Shown one piece after another: positions 58,901-64,000 of a stretch of 64,000 bases of DNA (the stretch's first letter is position 1; each line of letters opens with the position of its first letter). The stretch covers positions 68,138,463 to 68,202,462 of the forward strand of contig NC_054702.1 in assembly GCF_016097555.1 (NCBI RefSeq). The letters run 5' to 3'. The notes under the pieces were generated by a model. The model ran no database searches, had not been told where the DNA came from, and worked only from the letters and a program-made list of their open reading frames with translations. The position numbers and the translations under genes were made by a program. Origin of the DNA: Gigantopelta aegis (lineage: Eukaryota; Mollusca; Gastropoda; Neomphalida; Peltospiridae).

Positions 58901-61606
58901 GAGAATAGAAGAGAGGAAGGTGTTGAAGAAACAAAGAATAAATAGCAAATTATATTATGCATGATGTGCATTTGAATGTATATACCTGTACTAAGTATAT
59001 TGTCTCTTTTACATAGATTGTGTTATTGTTATATTTTATATTTTAAGGCTTATAGATTCTTTCTTTCACTATTGTTTACTTGTACTGGGTTATGGAATAA
59101 ACCAAGCATCATTTGAACCAGCAGTTGTGTCTACTTAATCTACACACAAAAAACACCTGCTACACAAACATACAGTCCCTGAATTTAGTTCACTGCAAGT
59201 TTATTTGGTGGTTTTGTTTTTTTCCTACTGGAGTTTTATTTATTTAAATGCGACACGATATATTCACAACAGGATATTTATGTGCATTACCTGTTTTATT
59301 ACACATTACACATTTTTTGCATTAATATCCTGGTTCGCATTAGCATACAGACGCTGACATATTCAACAAAAAAAAAAAAAGGTTTTAAAAAAAGGTACCA
59401 TATTTAATATGTAATTTTAGTGGTTAAAAAGGCTCCATCAGTCGGAACATGGTACGATGCAGCAAACAGTCTCTTAACAGGTTACGACTCAGTACTTTGA
59501 TGTAATGCAATGATCAGTTGTTCTGTTTTGACATTTATTCCGAGGGCCGCTAGCTCACAAACTACAAACGCATTACCTAGTGGGTATCCCATCTTCCTCC
59601 ATCATGTACTCCCAAAAGTGAGCCATGATTGGCCCATCAGCCCTGTTATTACAAACAACATACAAGATGAAACACATGGAATGAGCTGCACGTGGGATGA
59701 ACCAAAACAATGCAAACAAATGATACATGCTTAACATAACAAAATCAAAATGGGTGCACAAAAATTAAATAAAATGAAAATTTGTCACTACAAAAACAAT
59801 TTTACTTTGTTTTCTGTTGCTTATAGCCAAATAATTTATAAATTGTATGTTTACGTTCATTAATAAATGTTTTTGTAAGTATTATTAAGTGAACTTTTGC
59901 AATATATAAACTTTCTATTTGTTTTGTCTTTTAAGAGCTTCCCATAACCAACATTTTGTTTTTTTTAAATTTGAAGTTCACAGATTTCCCCCCCCCCACC
60001 CCAAAACTTAGGAACATGTAAATATTAGACTCTTTTTATTTTTAATATGCTAAATGTTGATTACTTTAAAACAACATATTTAAAACAAATATTTTTGTAG
60101 TGACACAGTTTGAGAAATTCTGAACATAGTTACTGGAATCCATGCATGTTAGAATAGTTAGTCAAATCAAGAAATAGCCATGCAAAAGCTGAAGAACATG
60201 TCTGAAATCTATGCTGTATATCAACTGGTCTTCATACATACTCCAGTTTTTAACAGTTGACAGTGAATGGTGGCAAACTAGTACAGTTTAGGGCTATCTC
60301 TGGCACTCACCAAATTTGCAAACTGCAAATTTTAAAAACTGGTGAATTTTATTTTAATTATACGATCACATTTTCTGTTAATAATTATTAGAAAATAATT
60401 AGGTTTTTGAACTTTGAGCTAGCTGAAACTGGCTTAATGGTAACCTACCTGTACAGAACAGCCACCTGACCATAACGGCAGAACTTGTCTTGGAAATGTT
60501 TATAGGTTAGGTGAGTTGTAGTTTACATCTTTAATAGCCACTGGAACTTAACATTGTAGAAGTTAGGGAAATAGCTTTGTACAGATTTGACTTAACAGGA
60601 ATTATAATTCCTTTAAAGTTGAAAACCCTAAATGTAGTTTTTTAAACACTACGGCATATTTTTCAATATTAGAGCCGTTATTTATAACGCAATCAGACAT
60701 TACTTGGATTTTATTGTTTAGATTATAGATTTTCGTACATCCAAAGTGTTTCTGGTCATCCTGGTGTTTCTAATACACAAAATACATTTTTCATTTTTAA
60801 AAAACATGTGTGTACCTCTAAGAAGTAAGAGTTATGGAGATGAACTCTAGTTTATTTTAAAGAGTATTTCTCCATTTCAATGTCATAGACTCTTGTTTTA
60901 GCCTATTGTAACTTAGTGTGTGTGTTTGTGTGGGTGGGAGATATGTGTACCTCAGTGGTAAAGCATTTGCCTCATGTGCAGTCGGTTTGGGCCCATTGGG
61001 CTATTTCTCATTCCAGCCACTGCACCATGACTAGTACATGTATATCAAAGGCTGTGGTATGTGCTATCCTGTCTGTAGGATGGTGCTGTGACAACAGTAA
61101 TCACTCCATTATTTAACATACATAGCAGTTTAATAGTAGCTATAAAACATTTATTACTATCTGTATTTTCTTTTCCAATACGCTAAAAGGCTGTGTGTCA
61201 AAAAACAATCACTTTTGTAAGGCCCTGTGGTTAGCCGTTTTATACAGGATTGATTGTACTTATAAAAAAAGATAAACTGTCAGACTTTTAGCCATTACTG
61301 TCATATAGCTATAATGTTAATATATGGCAAACATGTACATGTATATTACTTAATTTTAACTTTCACGGTGAATATATATAGTATGTAGTTGTTGTGATCA
61401 AATTGTGTCAACATATAGTGATATACAGCATAAATTCCAGCTACTGTTTAATATTATGACCATGTTAGCAGTCATGAACCAAAAGCAGTTCTAGCAGAGA
61501 AAACGTTTGATCCACCATACAACAAAAACCTATAAGTTACCCTAGCTCTTGAAACTCCCGACTTAACGCACACTCCCACATATGGGCCATTATGGGTGCA
61601 TCTGCC
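44393..61606 (-). CDS. CPT1: Carnitine palmitoyltransferase 1, 3' part of gene
   Basis: CPT1 sits in the mitochondrial outer membrane and moves long-chain acyl groups from CoA to carnitine, the controlled step of fatty-acid oxidation. The window holds eight exon positions: 61541-61606 or 59577-59642 (alternatives), 53225-53309, 49595-49759, 48514-48648, 47449-47637, 46007-46084, 45533-45625 and 44393-44467. Together they encode about 294 residues, close to the vertebrate length from just after the catalytic histidine to the stop. Key motifs: [56 protein letters not shown], the [17 protein letters not shown] block, [13 protein letters not shown] (STS carnitine site) and [19 protein letters not shown]1 rather than CPT2 or CROT is indicated by [22 protein letters not shown] and the C-terminal layout. 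The first half of the gene, with the membrane segments and catalytic HSW, lies beyond the right edge. Confidence 0.96.
45533..45625 (-). CDS. CPT1: CPT1 exon ([11 protein letters not shown])
   Basis: 31 codons, phase 0 at both ends. Encodes [16 protein letters not shown] and [13 protein letters not shown]. Acceptor GTGTTGCAG, donor GTGAGT. Reading past the donor gives an unrelated tail, which supports ending here and using the exon at 44393. Confidence 0.9.
46007..46084 (-). CDS. CPT1: CPT1 exon (ICGGGGFGP)
   Basis: 26 codons, phase 0. Encodes [18 protein letters not shown] then CGGGGFGP, the glycine-rich loop before VADDGYG. Acceptor TTAATTTCAG, donor GTAAGT. Confidence 0.92.
46616..46743. 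repeat. Dispersed repeat in a CPT1 intron
   Basis: GAGCAATCACATGCAGTTT, GCTCTCCTAAAATGTTCTAG, GAGTAATCACTCGTC and GTGAAGAC recur in the same order in another CPT1 intron at 52971-53150. Confidence 0.6.
47340..47390. repeat. A-rich and (TA)n tract
   Basis: (AAT)n, an A run, (TA)n and another A run lie in a CPT1 intron just downstream of the exon at 47449. Confidence 0.9.
47449..47637 (-). CDS. CPT1: CPT1 exon with STS motif
   Basis: 63 codons, phase 0. Encodes [20 protein letters not shown], then [18 protein letters not shown], then [13 protein letters not shown]. The serine-threonine-serine contacts carnitine in this enzyme family. Acceptor GTTGTTGTAG, donor GTAAGT. Confidence 0.96.
48514..48648 (-). 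CDS. CPT1: CPT1 exon ([17 protein letters not shown])
   Basis: 45 codons, phase 0. Encodes [40 protein letters not shown] and DPKKT. This is the most conserved stretch of the family. Acceptor TGTTTTCCAG, donor GTAAGT. Confidence 0.96.
49211..49537 (-). repeat. Full-length SINE in a CPT1 intron
   Basis: Inverse of the copy at 33181-33502, with the same head (GGGGGCGGGACATAGCCCAG) and the same TTATTTAACA-type tail read on +. It lies between the CPT1 exons at 48648 and 49595, in the same direction as the gene. Confidence 0.9.
49595..49759 (-). CDS. CPT1: CPT1 exon ([17 protein letters not shown])
   Basis: 55 codons, phase 0. Starts [20 protein letters not shown] and ends [20 protein letters not shown] plus R. 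Acceptor TCTTTAACAG, donor GTAAGT. Confidence 0.93.
50118..51059 (+). CDS. Unidentified intronless ORF, 313 aa, probably transposon-derived
   Basis: A 942-bp open frame, GC-richer than its surroundings, antisense within a CPT1 intron. Residues 1-60 look partly structured ([19 protein letters not shown]). Residues 50-190 are a basic, proline-rich linker with repeated [16 protein letters not shown] phrases. Residues 195-313 look folded: [61 protein letters not shown] do not recognise it. Sequence downstream (51461-51545) resembles the tail of a SINE at 29385, so it may be the first ORF of a LINE whose main ORF is missing. A host retrogene is the alternative. Confidence 0.5.
   Translation: MKLCLESVEISLPPTLGAVLRSLGPLSKYWIEHNGDSATVTLLYGSDRKQATTSRRRRRRPKSSQRVPNLAAQPPRAVPPVPKRRTRPGAAQGEPNPVAQPPGAVHSAQPSLPARSKHSPGKTQGGPKLSAPLTVAAPSVDLPSTMDTGHVVIDEPPASPPLPPVVVETTAVQREFKKRKMSSTTIPMTSDESDWILVCDRLPTKYTGAVIGDFTDNKHLKGPWDDKHWRQLPSGQGKYQLQGALNSDKLYVTAQQEGLYRQGLLMPSMSNGTIHRILKMVLRDIYPGAIDRNIQVLTEGLPNFKPEQSINSP
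51060..52960. other. CPT1 intron sequence downstream of the ORF
   Basis: 51060-51560 probably belongs to the same element as the ORF. At 51461, TTGTCCTGGAC and GCCCAGGACAGGCGTGCGTG are followed by a TATATATGCACG end. Beyond that no gene is recognised. Confidence 0.45.
52971..53150. repeat. Dispersed repeat with tandem start, CPT1 intron
   Basis: A ~39-bp unit (GGTGCTAGSTTAGCAATCAC plus ATGAASTTTTAATAAAAT) occurs twice in a row, then TTGCTCTCCTAAAAG, GGCTAGTGT and a GATCACTAG..GCGAAGAC end. The order matches 46616-46743. Confidence 0.6.
53225..53309 (-). CDS. CPT1: CPT1 exon ([11 protein letters not shown])
   Basis: 85 bp: one base completing a split codon, then 28 codons ending in phase 0. 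Encodes [20 protein letters not shown] then LEWDLPSP, matching YTEEGHC..RLQWDIP of vertebrate CPT1. Acceptor TTCCACACCAG, donor GTATGT. Its entry phase fits both alternative upstream exons. Confidence 0.93.
53496..53618 (+). repeat. SINE tail copy in a CPT1 intron
   Basis: AGTATCCCTTGCTGCTAAAG, CAATGTCCAATAGCTGATGA and a GGTAAACAAAACAAAATTT end. It is 5'-truncated, with the second SINE tail type. Confidence 0.7.
53811..55372 (+). mobile_element. Tc1-like DNA transposon
   Basis: The ends are TACTTAACTCCAAAAGAAAC and its exact inverse, about 25 bp each, flanked by TA-rich sequence so the TA duplication cannot be pinned to one site. Length is ~1.56 kb, typical of Tc1. It carries one transposase gene on the + strand and lies in a CPT1 intron, antisense to the gene. 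Confidence 0.93.
54120..55143 (+). pseudogene. Tc1-type DD34E transposase, frameshifted
   Basis: The N-terminal frame (54120-54422) has paired helix-turn-helix sequence: [31 protein letters not shown]. The catalytic frame (54326-55096) has [11 protein letters not shown] (first D), [12 protein letters not shown] (second D) and [13 protein letters not shown] (E), with 34 residues between the second D and the E. The coding shifts frame once between the DNA-binding and catalytic parts and again near 55000, where the true end ([20 protein letters not shown], stop at 55143) lies in another frame. It is therefore inactive but young-looking. Confidence 0.92.
55373..59576. other. CPT1 intron sequence
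   Basis: Part of the 6.3-kb intron between the exon at 53309 and alternative exon B. AT-rich with a (CA)n tract at 55917-55995. Two open frames at 57110-57516 on opposite strands show no recognised protein. Confidence 0.5.
55917..55995. repeat. (CA)n microsatellite
   Basis: Interrupted ACACAC runs of ~80 bp. Confidence 0.95.
59577..59642 (-). CDS. CPT1: CPT1 alternative exon B ([14 protein letters not shown])
   Basis: 66 bp: G, 21 codons, AG. With TG from the previous exon it gives W, then [21 protein letters not shown] and R with the next exon. Acceptor TTGTAATAACAG, donor GTAATG. Size and phases equal exon A. It is closer to vertebrate CPT1 at WEYMM but ends IPTR instead of FQLG. Confidence 0.88.
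60945..61086 (+). repeat. SINE copy, 3'-truncated and decayed
   Basis: TACCTCAGTGGTAAAGCATT then TGCCTCATGTGCAGTCGGTT matches the head of the SINE at 33181 with a gap, followed by GGGCCCATTGGGCTATTTCT and GTGGTATGTGCTATCCTGTC. It lies in the intron between alternative exons A and B. Confidence 0.75.
61541..61606 (-). CDS. CPT1: CPT1 alternative exon A ([14 protein letters not shown])
   Basis: 66 bp: G, 21 codons, GG. With TG from the previous exon it gives W, then [21 protein letters not shown] and G with the next exon. Acceptor TTACTGCAAACAG, donor GTAACT. It is closer to vertebrate CPT1 at ADAPIM and at its FQ.LG end. Splicing A to B would shift the frame: 66 bp is a multiple of three, but it would insert a second copy of the segment, so joint use is unlikely. 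Confidence 0.88.
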
Positions 61607-61823
61607 CTGTTTGCAGTAACAAAGGAAAAACATCAACATTTAGAAATACTAATTAGTTTGGAACCCACCTCATGAGCTCCACATAGAACATACCACCACT
61701 GAAGTCATTTTAGATAATGTGTCTTACATTATTACAGCAGACCACAGAATATTATTTTTATTTTTATTTAACACTAACTTAAAGATATAATTAGCAAAAT
61801 CTAGTTAATGCCTTAAATACATA

Positions 61824-62798
61824 CAGTCAAACCTATCCAACCAGGCACCTGTAATCAGTGGTCAGCTGCCCTAAGTAGTCACTTTTGCACTCATAATAAG
61901 TGGTCACCTGTTTAACATGGCCAGCGGCCACCTAAATTAGATCCCAATCACTAAAATACCTGTATTATGCAGCCACATGTCATGTCATGTCATAGGGTTT
62001 TACGTGCACATTCAGAACAAGCTGTTGTGGCGCACACCTGTCGTGGGCACAAGAGGAAATGTGGGGGGAGGGGAGAGGAGGGACCACCTGCACTGGCAGG
62101 TGCAAGGGAGCACCAGCAGCCTGATCAAATCTGTAGCAGGCGGGTGGGGGTGATGGTGGTGCTATGGAATTTTGAATGGAGCAGTTAATGCCAAAGAGAA
62201 AAGGGTGCGCAATTTTGATTGAGGAAATTTGGCGCAATTTTGAACGGTCAGTCGAAAGGTAAATGACTGAGCTAATATAGGTTTTGGTATTAGTGAATCA
62301 GCCACAGTAAATGTTTACTATTAAATAAAGGGGCTATTTTTATCAACAGTGACAGTGACATAGCCAATCTTCACACCTTCTGGAATACTTGTAGCCATTC
62401 AGTCTTGACATCTCTACTGTGTATCAATTAAGAAAGGGTGACTCTGGAATGCATCTAATTGCCTCTGGGCAGGTTAAGCTTGACATTTGTAGATTACTTA
62501 CTATGTCAATCCACCTCATGAAGAAGGAATTAAATAATTAAATGGAAAACGAAAACAAACTTGTTGAGAACGGTTAAATTAATACATTCCAGTTACAACT
62601 TCAGTTGTATGTCGAAAGTGGATTTATAGTCAGCTGTGGAGCACACATCCGTTAATTAGCAGTACAGACAGTGAAAAAAGAAACAACAACAAATGTTTTA
62701 AAGACTGTATATGTGGCAACCAGTATTCAGCGGCCACCTGTCTTAAACAATTGCTTTTCTCTGCTCCCTTGTGTGACCACTTAAGACAGGTTTGACTG
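61824..62798. mobile_element. Non-coding pogo-type element (TA-CAGTCAAACCT ends)
   Basis: The left end CAGTCAAACCTATCCAA and the inverse of the right end CAGTCAAACCTGTCTTAA match at the tips, with TA on both sides (61822-61823 and 62799-62800). GTGGTCA- and GCGGCCACCTG-like phrases recur inside both ends. The middle (about 61985-62250) starts with ATGTCATGTCATAGGGTTTT and looks like a separate insertion. There is no transposase. Confidence 0.65.
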
Positions 62799-62800
62799 TA

Positions 62801-63284
62801 TATGCATATTCTGTGCGCATGTTTGAAAGAAGGAAAAAATAACTTTGTCATTAGGTATCAACATTATGGTAATTGTGAAAATTGTCCTCCTTTTAGAGAA
62901 GAAACCATCTGCCACCTGGAACCACACTGTCTAGCTTACCAAACAGCAGCAAGGGATTGCAAAGTTTGAAGAAATTATCTGCCAAACTAGAATCTATAGG
63001 GGCTGGGGTAGATTATTTATCACATGATTATTATCTTTTGTATAATCCGTGTTTTACAATACTTCCAATAAACTGCAGTTACAATTAATAATAATACTTT
63101 TTTAAAATTCAAACAAAACCAAAAAACTAACACATACCTGGTCCAATATTTTACAATCTTTAGTTATATGGAATAAAAGTCTGTTTAAAATACCTACTTG
63201 TGTATATATATACATGTATATATATACATATATACACAAGTAGGCATTTTAAACAGACTTTTATTCCATATAACTAAAGATTGT

Positions 63285-63321
<37 letters not shown>

Positions 63322-64000
63322 TTGCTGGTATTTGGTAAGAGTAACCTATTTAGTGACAGTGGATTTGCTCTTATAATATCAAGTGTCACAACAAACACTG
63401 TTAGACACCAAACTGCAATAGTTCAAAATGTCTTCAGGTACAAGACACTTTACAAATATCAAATTTATTCTCCAAATGAAAACAAAAAATTGCATAAAAT
63501 AATGTCTGTGAAAATCAGATTTTAAAGAAAATAATTATTGTATATCAGTGGTTTAATTAATGGTGAAAACAGAAATAGTCATCATTTGCAAAAGGTTTGT
63601 GATAACTGCTCAGTAGCTCAGTCTATGTTATTAATGAAATCAGAAAAATTAATTGTAATACTGTAAAACAGGTATTATTTCCATATTTGTAATTTTTTGC
63701 GTTTTTAATTTACGCAAATAATTACTACTGGTAAGTTTCATTAAGAAAAAGCAAAGAAAAAAGCAAGAAGACGACAAACGTAACATGGTACATTTACTCA
63801 CAATATTTGTACTACTAATAAATATGGTAAAACAATAAATAAAAAACAACAAACTGCTACAAAACAAATAACAAAGTTTGTTTTGTTATTATTCCAAAAC
63901 AGAATATGGACAACAACATGCTTCTTGCTCAGTACTGCATTCAATTTTTAACTAGCCAATCAGAATAAAGGACATTGACTGTTTTGTAAACTTCCGACAT
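62801..64000. other. CPT1 upstream intron sequence
   Basis: AT-rich, with a long palindrome and a (TA)n tract. No further CPT1 exon was found to the window end, so the catalytic-histidine exon lies outside. Confidence 0.5.
63146..63291. repeat. Long near-perfect palindrome
   Basis: The left arm starts ATATTTTACAATCTTTAGTT and the right arm ends with its inverse. Arms are about 60 bp with one clear mismatch (TACCTACT against TGCCTACT), around a TATATACATGTATATATA centre. A (TA)n tract follows at 63288-63320. Confidence 0.93.

Overview
The window looks like part of a mollusc genome, probably a gastropod. It is AT-rich, intron-bearing animal DNA full of microsatellites, tRNA-derived SINEs and cut-and-paste elements of kinds I associate with gastropods and bivalves. 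That placement is inference. Homology calls rest on reading motifs and translations; no database was searched.

Bases 289-19918 are one large Polinton/Maverick element. It has ~320-330 bp terminal inverted repeats (TIRs), a perfect 6-bp target duplication (GTTATG), and the family's set of parts: integrase, jelly-roll capsid proteins, adenain-like protease, packaging ATPase and protein-primed DNA polymerase B. It is nearly whole but not clean, with a handful of breaks. A hAT transposon (14037-17110, 8-bp duplication GTGGAGGT) sits inside a candidate intron-bearing gene in its right arm.

Bases 19919-44392 are mostly host non-coding DNA with repeats. They hold one plausible host gene on the + strand: three exons between 23459 and 28040, giving 256 aa of unknown function, with two CRE palindromes just upstream of the ATG. 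The rest is SINE copies, a LINE fragment with an RNase H domain, a cluster of a hairpin-forming motif, and long microsatellites. A decayed pogo/Tigger-like transposon (40868-43465) carries a young MITE with perfect 55-bp TIRs and a 9-bp duplication.

From 61606 down to 44393, on the minus strand, lies the 3' part of a carnitine palmitoyltransferase 1 gene (CPT1), the enzyme that commits long-chain fatty acids to mitochondrial oxidation. Eight exon positions encode the protein from just after the catalytic histidine to the stop codon, and every intron phase agrees. The first position is present twice: two 66-bp exons (61541-61606 and 59577-59642) with the same phases both encode the ADAPIM..WE segment. 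They look mutually exclusive and recall the alternative 21-residue exon known in insect CPT1. The upstream half of the gene lies beyond the right edge. Its introns hold SINEs, a Tc1 element, an unidentified intronless ORF, a pogo-type MITE and a long palindrome.
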